From NCBI GenBank assembly GCA_019689775.1, contig JADGGV010000228.1, positions 1 through 6,693 on the forward strand: a stretch of 6,693 nucleotides of DNA, read 5' to 3'. Below, one piece after another: positions 1 to 6,591 of this stretch (position 1 is its first letter; every line of letters starts with the position of its first letter). The notes beneath the pieces are model-generated. The model was not told where the DNA came from and ran no database searches. It worked only from the letters and a program-made list of their open reading frames with translations. This stretch comes from Gemmatimonadota bacterium. Its GTDB lineage: Bacteria > Gemmatimonadota > Gemmatimonadetes > Longimicrobiales > RSA9. Position numbers and translations under genes: made by a program.

Positions 1-40
1 GGGGGGGGGGGTGGGGGGGGGCGGGCGGGTGGGCGGCCGC
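1..40. other. Low-complexity poly-G contig end, probable sequencing artefact
   Basis: The window opens with eleven G's, one T, nine G's and further G-rich sequence before normal mixed sequence appears around position 40. Two-colour Illumina chemistry reads absent signal as G, so G runs at a contig edge are a common artefact. The exact boundary with genuine genomic sequence cannot be fixed by eye. The same reading frame stays open from position 11 into the first gene, but that extension should not be taken as real protein. Confidence 0.7.
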
Positions 41-76
41 CCCGCCACGCCCTTTCCGACCAACCCATCTGCTCCC

Positions 77-82
77 TATCTT
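77..82 (+). promoter_or_regulatory. Possible -10 element for the lipoprotein gene
   Basis: TATCTT at 77-82 matches four of six bases of the TATAAT consensus and fits the TAnnnT pattern also seen before the aldolase and tetR genes. The best -35 candidate, TTTCCG at 53-58 with an 18-base spacer, is poor. Transcription would begin near 89, giving a leader of about 60 bases. This is a weak call resting on one short hexamer in an otherwise GC-rich stretch. Confidence 0.25.
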
Positions 83-151
83 CGCGCCTTCCCCCGGCCG
101 CCCCCCGCAGCGCGCCGGACGTGCCACGTCCCCTCGGAAGCGGCGAGAACC

Positions 152-958
152 ATGCGAAGCAGCGTCCGTACGATCGGTCTCATCGCGCTCCTGGCCGCCT
201 GCACCGCCCCGCGCGGCGACGAGGCGCCGGGGAGCAAGGAAGCCCCGCCCGCGTCGCCGCCGGACGCGCAGATCACGAGCGCGGAGCAGCTCGTCCGGGC
301 GATGCACGACCGCTACGCGGGCCGCTGGTACCGCACCCTCTCCTTCAAGCAGACGGTCACGCGCACCGCCCCGGACGGGATGCAGGCGCCGAAGGAGGTC
401 TGGGCGGAGTACGCCGAGATCCCCGGGAAGCTGCGCATCGACCTGGCGGAGCGCTACAACGGCAACAGCGTGCTCTACGCGAACGACTCCCTCTACGTCT
501 TCCGCGACGGCGCGCTGACGCGGAAGTCGGCCCGGCGCAACCCGCTGCTGGTGCTCGGCTTCGACGTCTACGGCCAGAGCCCGGAGCGCACGCTCCAGGT
601 GCTGCGGGAGGAGAAGTTCGACCTGTCGAAGTTCCACACGGACACGTGGCAGGGGCGTCCGGTGTACGTGGTGGGCGCCGACTCCGCCGACCTGCACTCG
701 CCGCAGTTCTGGGTCGACCGCGAGCGGCTGCTCTTCGTGCGCCTCCTGGAGCCGCAGGCGCAGGACTCGAGCAAGACGAGCGACATCCGCTTCGACGACT
801 ACCGGCCGCTCGGTCAGGGGTGGATCTCGCCGACCGTCGTCTTCCTCGTGGACGGCAAGGAGGTCATGCGCGAGGAGTACTTCGACATCCAGGCCGATCC
901 GGCGTTCCCGGCCGGCGCGCTCGACCCGGCCCATTGGGGCCCGGTGCAGCAACAGTAG
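152..958 (+). CDS. Lipoprotein with probable LolA-like fold
   Basis: Predicted 268-residue lipoprotein of unknown precise role. The ATG at 152 is chosen because it places a clean lipoprotein signal at the N-terminus: charged residues R2 and R6, a hydrophobic core at 8-16, and the lipobox L14-A15-A16-C17. GGAAG at 136-140 may serve as ribosome binding site. Upstream in-frame codons run into the poly-G edge and are rejected. Residues 18-40 form a Pro/Ala/Glu-rich linker. Residues about 45-250 alternate short beta-like segments, including a YAEIPGKLRIDL stretch (87-98) that resembles the 'PgklR' part of LolA/LolB-type outer-membrane lipoprotein-sorting proteins. The C-terminus (FPAGALDP, 252-259) also resembles their ending. 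These resemblances are from memory and motif-level only. The product is probably anchored in an envelope membrane and may bind lipid or another hydrophobic ligand. It lies 108 bases before a transporter gene on the same strand. Hypothetical lipoprotein is the safe fallback name. Confidence 0.75.
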   Translation: MRSSVRTIGLIALLAACTAPRGDEAPGSKEAPPASPPDAQITSAEQLVRAMHDRYAGRWYRTLSFKQTVTRTAPDGMQAPKEVWAEYAEIPGKLRIDLAERYNGNSVLYANDSLYVFRDGALTRKSARRNPLLVLGFDVYGQSPERTLQVLREEKFDLSKFHTDTWQGRPVYVVGADSADLHSPQFWVDRERLLFVRLLEPQAQDSSKTSDIRFDDYRPLGQGWISPTVVFLVDGKEVMREEYFDIQADPAFPAGALDPAHWGPVQQQ

Positions 959-969
959 ACGCTCCAGGG

Positions 970-1018
970 CGCGGCGGCGGGCGGTCGGCGCCGATGGCGC
1001 CGACCGCCCGCCGCCGCG
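970..1018 (+). terminator. Perfect 23-bp GC hairpin between lipoprotein and transporter genes
   Basis: Bases 970-992 are perfectly complementary to 996-1018, leaving only the three-base loop GAT (993-995). All pairs are G-C except one T985-A1003 pair, so the RNA hairpin would be extremely stable. It begins 12 bases after the lipoprotein stop codon. No T tract follows, so it is not a canonical intrinsic terminator. It could be a U-tract-less terminator, an RNA-stability element protecting the upstream message, or a structure reducing transporter expression. Confidence 0.6.
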
Positions 1019-1066
1019 GCTCGCCTCGACTCCGCCCGACTCACCCCGAAGATGGGAGCCGGCCGC

Positions 1067-3043
1067 ATGAAACCCAGAGAACTGACGCTCCGCGGCCTGA
1101 TCCTCGGCGCCCTCATCACGACCGTCTTCACCGCGGCGAACGTCTACCTCGGCCTGAAGGTCGGGCTCACGTTCGCCTCGTCGATCCCGGCGGCGGTGAT
1201 CTCGATGGCCGCGTTGAGCGCGGTGAAAGATTCGTCGATCCTCGAGAACAACATCGTGCAGACGGTCGCGTCCGCGGCGGGTACGCTGTCGGCGATCATC
1301 TTCGTGCTGCCGGGGCTGGTGATCGTGGGGTGGTGGACGGGCTTCCCGTTCTGGCAGTCGTTCCTGATCTGCCTGAGCGGCGGCGTCCTCGGCGTGCTGT
1401 TCACGATCCCGCTGCGGCGCGCGCTGGTGACGACGTCGGATCTGCCGTACCCGGAGGGGGTCGCGGCGGCCGAGGTGCTGCGGGTCGGCTCGGGGACGCG
1501 CGGCGAGGTGACGGACGAGACGGGCGAGGCGCGCGAGGGGCTGGTGGCGGTGATCGTCGGCTCGGTCGCCTCGGCGGGGCTCGCGATCCTGGCGGGCACG
1601 CGCATCGTCGCCGGCGGGCTGTCGGGCTTCCTCCGCCTGGGCGCGACGGCGGCGACGGGCTACGACTTCGCCTGGTCGCTCGCGCTCGTCGGCGCGGGGC
1701 ACCTCGTGGGGCTGTCGGTCGGGATGGCGATGCTGGTCGGGCTGGTGATCGCGTGGGGGATCGCGGTGCCGATCCTGACCTCGCTCCAGCCGCCGCCGGC
1801 CGGGATGTCGCTCGCCGCGCACACGGCCGCGGTCTGGAGCACGCAGGTGCGGTTCATCGGCGCGGGCGCGATCGGCGTCGCCGCGATCTACACGCTGGCG
1901 CGGCTGGCGAAGCCGGTCGTCGGCGGGCTCGTGAGCACGCTCGTCGCCTCGCGCGCCACGGGGGAGCGCGACGATCGCGACCGCGACGTCTCGCCGCCCT
2001 GGATCCTCGCGCTCGCCGCCGGGTGCGCCGCGGTCGCCGGGTGGCTGGCGTTCACGTTCGCCCGCTCGACCGTGCTCGCGCCGAACGCGGTGCGGCTCAC
2101 GCTCATCGCCGTGCCGTTCGTCGTGCTCGTCGGCTTCATCATCGCCGGGATCTGCGGCTACATGGCCGGGCTCATCGGCGCGTCGAACAGCCCGATCTCG
2201 GGCGTGGGCATCCTGTCGATCGTGGTGTGCGCGTCGATCCTCGGGTTGGCGGTGCCGCCGACGGCCGAGACGAGCCAGGCGCTCGTCGCGTTCGCGCTGT
2301 TCGTCACGGCGATCGTCTTCGCGTGCGCGACGATCTCGAACGACAACCTCCAGGACCTCAAGACGGGGCAGCTCGTCGGCGCCTCGCCGATGCGTCAGCA
2401 GATCGCGCTCATGGTGGGCGTGGCGGCCGGCGCGGCGGTGATCCCGTGGGTGCTGAACCTGCTGGCGAAGGCGTACGGGTTCGCGGGCGCGGCGAACGTC
2501 GGCGTCGTCGCGCCGAATCCGCTCCCGGCGCCGCAGGCCACGCTGATCGCCGCGCTGGCCAAGGGCGTGATCGGCCACGGCCTGGACTGGACGATGATCG
2601 GGGTCGGCGCGCTCGTCGGCGTCGGCCTGATCGTCCTCGACGAGACGCTGGGCGCGCTGCGCCTGCTGCGCATCCCGCCGCTGGCGGTCGGGATCGGTAT
2701 CTACCTGCCCATGTCGGCGACGTTCGCGGTCGTCGTCGGCGCGCTGCTCTCGCACTGGTACGGCCGGCGCGTGAGCACGGGGCCGGAGCCGGAGCGCGCC
2801 GAGCGGCTGGGCACGCTCGTCGCCTCGGGGCTGATCGTCGGCGAGAGCATCTGGGGCGTGCTGAACGCCGGCCTGATCGTCGCCCTCTCGACGGACGCGC
2901 CGATCGCGCTCGTGCCGGAGGCGTTCCCGCCCGCGCCGTACCTCGGCGTGCTCGCGTTCGTCGCGGCGCTCGTGCTGCTCTACGGGTGGATGCTGCGGCG
3001 GTCGCGGGCGACGCCGGCCGGGAGGCCGCCGGGGCGCGCCTGA
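1067..3043 (+). CDS. OPT-family oligopeptide/chelate transporter
   Basis: Integral inner-membrane transporter of the OPT superfamily, 658 residues, the usual size for bacterial members. Known OPT proteins import small peptides, or metal-chelate complexes in the YSL branch, by cation symport. The substrate here cannot be told from sequence. Family marks seen: NVYLGLKVG (25-33) after the first helix, ENNIVQTVASAAGT (60-73), DLPYPEG (125-131), GASNSPISGVGI (371-382) and SNDNLQDLKTGQLVGASP (424-441). Many Leu/Val/Ala/Gly-rich segments alternate with short loops, consistent with more than a dozen membrane passes. Residues 299-310 form a charged hydrophilic loop and the C-terminus (643-658) is Arg/Pro-rich and cytosolic-looking. 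The ATG at 1067 is preferred because GGGAG at 1054-1058 sits eight bases before it; an in-frame ATG at 1052 lacks a ribosome binding site. It may be co-transcribed with the upstream lipoprotein gene, subject to the strong hairpin between them. Confidence 0.9.
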   Translation: MKPRELTLRGLILGALITTVFTAANVYLGLKVGLTFASSIPAAVISMAALSAVKDSSILENNIVQTVASAAGTLSAIIFVLPGLVIVGWWTGFPFWQSFLICLSGGVLGVLFTIPLRRALVTTSDLPYPEGVAAAEVLRVGSGTRGEVTDETGEAREGLVAVIVGSVASAGLAILAGTRIVAGGLSGFLRLGATAATGYDFAWSLALVGAGHLVGLSVGMAMLVGLVIAWGIAVPILTSLQPPPAGMSLAAHTAAVWSTQVRFIGAGAIGVAAIYTLARLAKPVVGGLVSTLVASRATGERDDRDRDVSPPWILALAAGCAAVAGWLAFTFARSTVLAPNAVRLTLIAVPFVVLVGFIIAGICGYMAGLIGASNSPISGVGILSIVVCASILGLAVPPTAETSQALVAFALFVTAIVFACATISNDNLQDLKTGQLVGASPMRQQIALMVGVAAGAAVIPWVLNLLAKAYGFAGAANVGVVAPNPLPAPQATLIAALAKGVIGHGLDWTMIGVGALVGVGLIVLDETLGALRLLRIPPLAVGIGIYLPMSATFAVVVGALLSHWYGRRVSTGPEPERAERLGTLVASGLIVGESIWGVLNAGLIVALSTDAPIALVPEAFPPAPYLGVLAFVAALVLLYGWMLRRSRATPAGRPPGRA

Positions 3044-3151
3044 CGCGCGCCGCGGCCGCCGGCGCGAGCCTGCGCACCGCCTGGCCGCCCGCGGGAGCCT
3101 GCCACACGGCGCGGCCGGCGCGGCCCCGCGGCCGGGCGGGCGCGTCGTCGC
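3044..3151. other. Convergent intergenic spacer with short GC hairpin
   Basis: This 108-base spacer separates two convergent genes, the transporter (+) and the hydrolase (-). Just after the transporter stop, 3046-3052 pairs with 3060-3066 (seven base pairs, seven-base loop). Further partial inverted repeats occur around 3088-3095 and 3121-3134. There is no T or A tract, so no canonical intrinsic terminator is visible for either gene. Termination may be Rho-dependent or rely on GC hairpins alone. Confidence 0.4.
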
Positions 3152-4435
3152 CTAGGGCATGAGCGCGTCGTAGACCAGCTTCTGGAACGTGGCCTCGAGC
3201 GGGTAGCGGCCGCCGGGCGAGTGCTGCGTCCACACCATCGCGATCAGGTCGTTCGCGGGATCCACCCAGAAGTACGTCCCCAGGTACCCCGACCAGCGGA
3301 AGATGCCGACCGGTCCCGGGCGCGCGGCGCCGGCCGTGTCGACCTTCACGGCGACGCCGAGCCCGAAGCCGTACGTCGGGTCGCCGAGCGACGGGTAGCT
3401 GACCGGCGTCAGCTCGGGCGGCACGGTGTTGTGCGTCATCAGCGCGACGGTCTCGGGGCGCAGGATGCGCGTGCCCCCGAGGGCGCCGCCGTTCAGGAGC
3501 ATCAGCGCGAAGCGGAGATAGTCGTCGGGCGTCGCGAGCAGCCCGCCGCTCCCCCAGACGAAGCGCGCCCCCGGCTCGAACATCGCCATGAGCCCATCCG
3601 TGCCGAGCGGCCGCAGCGTGCCGTCCGGGTCGTGCGTGTAGACGGTCGCGAGGCGGCCGCGCATGTCGGGGCGGATGCGGAAGCCGGTGTCGCGCATGCC
3701 GAGCGGGCGGAAGACCTGCTCCTCCAGGAAGCGGTCGAGCGGCTGGCCGGAGGCGACCTCGATCACCCGCCCGGCGACGTCGAGCCCGGAGCTGTAGCTC
3801 CACGACGTGCCGGGCGAGAAGAGGAGCGGGATGCGGGCGAGGCTGTCGGCGAACTCCGCGAGCGTGCGGCTCGCGTCGTAGAGCCTGGCGCGGGCGAAGA
3901 TCGTGTCGACCGGGCTCGCCGTGAGGCCGTACGGGAGCCCCGACGTGTGGTTCAGGAGCTGGCGCACGGTGATCGGCGACGCCGGCTCCGCCAGGATCGG
4001 CGCGTCCGCCGTGCCGCCGGCGAACACCTTCACGCGCGCGAACGCCGGGACGTACCTCGAGACCGGGTCGTCCAGCCGGAGCTTGCCCTCGTCAACGAGG
4101 CGGAGGATGCCGACGGCGGTCACCGGCTTGGTCATCGAGTAGATGCGGAAGATCGCGTCGCGGCGCATCGGCTCGCGGCGCGCCACGTCCATCCAGCCGA
4201 ACGTCCGCTCGTAGCCGATGCGGCCGTGGCGCACGATCACGGCATAGATGCCGGCCACCTTCCCGGAGTCGACGAACGCCTGGAGCGCCGGACCGATGCG
4301 GGCGAGCGCCGCCGGCGAGAGCCCGAGCGTCTCGGGACGGGCCGAGGGGAGCGCCGGCGCGCGGTGCGCGGCACACGAGGCGGCCGCGCCCGCGCAGGCG
4401 GCCGCGAGGAGCGCGCGCAGGATGCGGTGGGTCAT
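3152..4435 (-). CDS. Exported serine hydrolase, beta-lactamase class C / S12 family
   Basis: Predicted 427-residue penicillin-binding-protein-like serine hydrolase. Members include class C beta-lactamases, D-Ala-D-Ala peptidases and EstB-type esterases; the substrate here is unknown. The catalytic SxxK motif is S100-M101-T102-K103, in FRIYSMTKPVTAVG. The second motif, normally YxN, reads Y214-S215-S216. Conserved LLNHTSGLPYG lies at 160-170 and the C-terminal WSGYLGTYFWVDP (381-393) occupies the position of the third (KTG-like) motif. The N-terminus (MTHRILRALLAAACAGAAASC) is a signal sequence with a possible but non-ideal lipobox ending at C21, so periplasmic or lipid-anchored location is likely. 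The ATG at 4435 is chosen because the signal peptide starts there; an in-frame ATG at 4480 would add 15 hydrophilic residues and has AGGGA only about three bases upstream. It stands alone: convergent with the transporter, divergent from aldolase. True beta-lactamase activity should not be assumed. Confidence 0.88.
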   Translation of the reverse strand: MTHRILRALLAAACAGAAASCAAHRAPALPSARPETLGLSPAALARIGPALQAFVDSGKVAGIYAVIVRHGRIGYERTFGWMDVARREPMRRDAIFRIYSMTKPVTAVGILRLVDEGKLRLDDPVSRYVPAFARVKVFAGGTADAPILAEPASPITVRQLLNHTSGLPYGLTASPVDTIFARARLYDASRTLAEFADSLARIPLLFSPGTSWSYSSGLDVAGRVIEVASGQPLDRFLEEQVFRPLGMRDTGFRIRPDMRGRLATVYTHDPDGTLRPLGTDGLMAMFEPGARFVWGSGGLLATPDDYLRFALMLLNGGALGGTRILRPETVALMTHNTVPPELTPVSYPSLGDPTYGFGLGVAVKVDTAGAARPGPVGIFRWSGYLGTYFWVDPANDLIAMVWTQHSPGGRYPLEATFQKLVYDALMP

Positions 4436-4811
4436 CGCATCGCTGCCATAGGCCGTCGTCGGCCGTTGCGAGCGTGGCATCGTTCCCTGGTGCGGAAGGT
4501 TCGTGGGTCGGCGCCCGCGCCGACGCGAGCGTCGTCTCCGCGCGCGGCCGCGTGCGTGCGCCCGGCGGGCCCGCGCAGGGCCGCCGTCGGGTCCAGACGA
4601 ATACCGGGGCGACAGGGGAAAGGTGCCGCGGCCGGGGGGCGGCCGCGGCGCGCGGGCGTCGGCGATCAGGTCGCGGCCGCGGCGCGCACCACGCCCGGTC
4701 ACCAACCGCGGCGCGCCGCCTGCATCCGCGGGGCGGGCGCAACGACGCGTGCATCGCTATACTCCTGCATCGAACTGTCAACTCCCGTAGAACCGCGAAC
4801 CCGAGGCGACC
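4436..4811. other. Divergent intergenic region rich in inverted repeats
   Basis: This 376-base stretch lies between the divergently transcribed hydrolase and aldolase genes. Open frames crossing it are Arg/Ala/Gly-rich shadows typical of GC-rich DNA, with no recognisable domain. It holds an 8-base inverted repeat with two-base spacer (GTCGGCGC at 4507-4514, GCGCCGAC at 4517-4524), an overlapping one (CGACGC at 4521-4526, GCGTCG at 4529-4534), a 9-base one (4625-4633 with 4641-4649), and a 15-base direct repeat at 4639-4653 and 4673-4687. A likely aldolase -10 element lies at 4758-4763. No convincing minus-strand promoter for the hydrolase was found. Confidence 0.55.
4758..4763 (+). promoter_or_regulatory. 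Probable -10 element of the aldolase promoter
   Basis: TATACT matches five of six bases of the TATAAT consensus and lies in a locally AT-richer patch of an otherwise very GC-rich spacer. Transcription would start near 4770, giving a leader of about 42 bases before the ATG at 4812. The expected -35 position (about 4735-4740) reads GGGCGC, with no TTGACA-like sequence, so the promoter may need an activator or use a different sigma factor. Confidence 0.45.
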
Positions 4812-5699
4812 ATGAACCAGGAGCAATTCGAGACGATCCGTGCGGGTGACGGGTTCATCGCGGCGCTGGATCAGAGCGGCGGCAGCACACCGAAGGCCCT
4901 GAAGCTGTACGGGATCGGGGAGGACGCGTACGCCAACGAGGCGGAGATGTTCGACCGGATCCACGAGATGCGCACGCGCATCATCACCAGCCCGGCCTTC
5001 AACGGCGACCGGGTCATCGGCGCGATCCTCTTCGAGAACACGATGGAGCGCGAGATCGAAGGCCGGGGCTCGGCCGACTACCTCTGGTCGGTCAAGCGGG
5101 TGGTCCCGTTCCTGAAGGTCGACAAGGGGCTGGCCCCGGAGGCCGACAACGTCCAGCTCATGAAGCCGATCCCGGATCTCGACGCCCTCCTCGCCCGGGC
5201 AAAGCAGAAGGGCGTGTTCGGCACCAAGATGCGGTCGGTGGTCAAGCGCGCCGACCGGAAGGGCGTGGATGCGATCGTTGCGCAGCAGTTCGAGCTGGGG
5301 CGCCGGATCCTGGCCGCCGGCCTCGTGCCGATCCTCGAGCCCGAGGTCGACATCAAGAGCCCCGACAAGGCCGAGGCCGAGCGCCTGCTGAAGGACGCCC
5401 TCCTGGCCGGGCTCGACAGCATCCCCGCCAACCAGGTCGTGATGTTCAAGCTGACGCTGCCCGAGGAGGACGACCTCTATCGCGATCTCGTCGAGCACCC
5501 GCGGGTGCTCCGGGTCGTCGCGCTCTCGGGCGGGTACAGCCGCGACGAGGCCAACGCCCGCCTGGCCCGAAACCACGGCGTGATCGCGAGCTTCTCGCGC
5601 GCCCTCACGGAGGGGCTCAGCGTGCACCAGAGCGACGAGGAGTTCAACGCGGTCCTGGACGCGGCGATCCAGAGCATCTACGAGGCCTCGCTCACGTAG
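4812..5699 (+). CDS. Class I fructose-bisphosphate aldolase
   Basis: Cytosolic enzyme of glycolysis and gluconeogenesis (EC 4.1.2.13), reversibly cleaving fructose 1,6-bisphosphate to dihydroxyacetone phosphate and glyceraldehyde 3-phosphate by a Schiff-base mechanism without a metal. The 295 residues match the short bacterial class I type (as in Staphylococcus), not the ~360-residue animal form. Visible active-site elements: AALDQSGGST with D20, LKVDKGL with K102, FGTKMRSV with K139, PILEPEVDI with E176 and E178, and MFKLTLPE with the presumed Schiff-base lysine K213. Phosphate-binding ALSGGYSR (237-244) and SFSRAL with R263 follow. Correspondence to rabbit aldolase residues is by motif recall. 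All expected catalytic positions appear intact. GAGG at 4803-4806 lies five bases before the ATG, supporting this start. The gene is probably monocistronic, with its own upstream -10 and a hairpin downstream. No metabolic link to neighbouring genes is evident. Confidence 0.95.
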   Translation: MNQEQFETIRAGDGFIAALDQSGGSTPKALKLYGIGEDAYANEAEMFDRIHEMRTRIITSPAFNGDRVIGAILFENTMEREIEGRGSADYLWSVKRVVPFLKVDKGLAPEADNVQLMKPIPDLDALLARAKQKGVFGTKMRSVVKRADRKGVDAIVAQQFELGRRILAAGLVPILEPEVDIKSPDKAEAERLLKDALLAGLDSIPANQVVMFKLTLPEEDDLYRDLVEHPRVLRVVALSGGYSRDEANARLARNHGVIASFSRALTEGLSVHQSDEEFNAVLDAAIQSIYEASLT

Positions 5700-5760
5700 C
5701 GTTCGCCGCGGCGGCAGGAGGCGACGGCACCCAGGACCGTGCGTCTCTATAGCTTACGCT

Positions 5761-5798
5761 CCCGCGCCCGCTCCCGCCTCCGAACGGTCGGGCGCGGG
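5761..5798 (+). terminator. GC hairpin downstream of aldolase, possible terminator
   Basis: CCCGCGCCCG at 5761-5770 is perfectly complementary to 5789-5798, giving a 10-base-pair stem with an 18-base loop, about 60 bases after the aldolase stop codon. No T tract follows, so termination activity is uncertain. A second small hairpin (GCGCGC at 5832-5837 and 5842-5847, loop TCGT) lies between it and the tetR promoter. Either could insulate the regulator gene from aldolase transcription. Confidence 0.35.
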
Positions 5799-5858
5799 CG
5801 CGTACGCGACCACGCGAGCGGAACGGATCGGGCGCGCTCGTGCGCGCAGACGTGGTGC

Positions 5859-5888
5859 TTGACATCGCCCGGGGGGCGTCCCTACCAT
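5859..5888 (+). promoter_or_regulatory. Sigma-70-type promoter of the tetR gene
   Basis: A perfect TTGACA -35 hexamer at 5859-5864 is followed by an 18-base spacer and TACCAT at 5883-5888, matching four of six -10 consensus bases. Transcription should start near 5895, giving a leader of roughly 30 bases before the GTG start at 5925. This is the best promoter in the window. The palindromic candidate operator at 5896-5914 lies at the predicted start site, where a bound repressor would block initiation. Confidence 0.7.
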
Positions 5889-5895
5889 TGTCAGG

Positions 5896-5914
5896 CGACT
5901 TAACACCGTTACGT
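5896..5914 (+). promoter_or_regulatory. Candidate TetR operator, site A (autoregulation)
   Basis: The core is TAAC-ACC-GTTA (5901-5911), a perfect 4+4 inverted repeat. It extends to ACTTAAC at 5898-5904 against GTTACGT at 5908-5914, with six of seven positions complementary. The left flank CGACT-TAAC is shared with the second site at 6598-6613 (consensus CGACYTAACNNNGTTA). It lies just downstream of the tetR -10 element, as expected for autorepression. Assignment to this particular regulator is inferred from position and repetition. Confidence 0.55.
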
Positions 5915-5924
5915 AGGCGGGCCG

Positions 5925-6554
5925 GTGACCTCGAAGGAACGACGTGAGCGTGAGCTGCGGGAGACGCGGGAGAAGATCCTGAACGCGGCGCGGGAGCTGT
6001 TCGCCCGGGACGGGATCGACGCCGTGACCATGCGGCGCATCGCGGAGCGGATCGAGTACACGCCGACGGCGATCTACCATCACTTCCGTGACAAGCACGC
6101 CCTGATCATGGAGCTGTGCCACACGGACTTCCGCTCGCTGGCCCGGGCGTTCCAGCAGATTGGCCGGATCGAGGACCCGGTGGAGCGGCTGCGGCGGATC
6201 GGGTTGGCGTACGTGGAGTTCGCGCTGGCGCACCCGAGCGCGTACAAGATCATGTTCATGACGACGCTGCCCGTCGAGGCGCGCCCGGAGGTCCACACCG
6301 GGGACCCGGAGGAGGACGCCTACGCGTTCCTCACGCGGAGCGTGGCGGAGGCCATGGCCGCGGGGCGCTTCCGCCCCGAGCTGACGAACGTGGAGCAGAC
6401 CGCCCAGATCCTGTGGACGTCGGTGCACGGGCTCGTCTCCCTCTACCTCGCGAAGGGCGACGCGCCGTGGGTGGACTGGGGCGACATCCGCGAGACGAGC
6501 CGGTTGATGATCGACGTCGTGATGCGCGGGGTGCTGCGGGACGAGGCGAGATAG
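5925..6554 (+). CDS. TetR/AcrR-family transcriptional regulator (WHG-type C-terminal domain)
   Basis: Probable ligand-responsive DNA-binding repressor, 209 residues, a typical size. The N-terminal helix-turn-helix spans about residues 14-60: REKILNAARELFARDG (15-30), VTMRRIAERI (34-43) and the recognition helix TPTAIYHHF (46-54) are diagnostic of TetR proteins. The C-terminal ligand/dimer domain shows FALAHPSAYKIMF (99-111) and W164-T-S-V-H168-G169, resembling the WHG domain family. The ligand is unknown. Translation starts at GTG 5925, the first start codon giving the full HTH, with AGGCGG at 5915-5920 as a moderate ribosome binding site; the first 15 residues are highly charged. It has its own promoter and a palindrome at its transcription start. 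It is followed by a strong terminator and then by a second copy of the palindrome before the next, truncated gene, which is its most likely target. Confidence 0.93.
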   Translation: MTSKERRERELRETREKILNAARELFARDGIDAVTMRRIAERIEYTPTAIYHHFRDKHALIMELCHTDFRSLARAFQQIGRIEDPVERLRRIGLAYVEFALAHPSAYKIMFMTTLPVEARPEVHTGDPEEDAYAFLTRSVAEAMAAGRFRPELTNVEQTAQILWTSVHGLVSLYLAKGDAPWVDWGDIRETSRLMIDVVMRGVLRDEAR

Positions 6555-6556
6555 CG

Positions 6557-6591
6557 CGACGGCGCCGGCTCGAGGCGGCGTCGTTTTTTTT
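6557..6591 (+). terminator. Intrinsic terminator of tetR
   Basis: The stem pairs 6557-6561 with 6579-6583 (five base pairs), has one G-G mismatch (6562/6578), then pairs 6563-6566 with 6574-6577 (four base pairs), leaving a seven-base loop. A run of eight T's (6584-6591) follows directly. This is a classic Rho-independent terminator placed three bases after the tetR stop codon, and the only one with a T tract in the window. Confidence 0.85.

Noticed and set aside
121..3162. Very long + strand open frame of about 1013 codons
   Set aside because: It overlaps the lipoprotein and transporter in another frame and is extremely Arg/Gly/Ala-rich with no domain. It is a shadow caused by high GC content.
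2409..3803. 464-codon minus-strand open frame
   Set aside because: It covers parts of two well-supported genes in the wrong frame and its translation is Arg/Ala/Pro-rich low complexity.
3152..4435. Antibiotic-resistance AmpC beta-lactamase
   Set aside because: Only the SxxK motif is canonical; the second motif is YSS, and there is no ampR-like neighbour. A general serine hydrolase is the safer name.
3221..4849. 542-codon + strand open frame antisense to the hydrolase
   Set aside because: The hydrolase on the opposite strand has clear catalytic motifs; this frame has only charged repeats-like composition.
4092..5627. 511-codon minus-strand open frame across the aldolase
   Set aside because: It is antisense to an intact, motif-rich aldolase and has no recognisable domain.
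5748..5755. TATAGCTT as a -10 element
   Set aside because: No -35-like sequence lies at suitable distance upstream, and the tetR gene already has a better promoter at 5859-5888.
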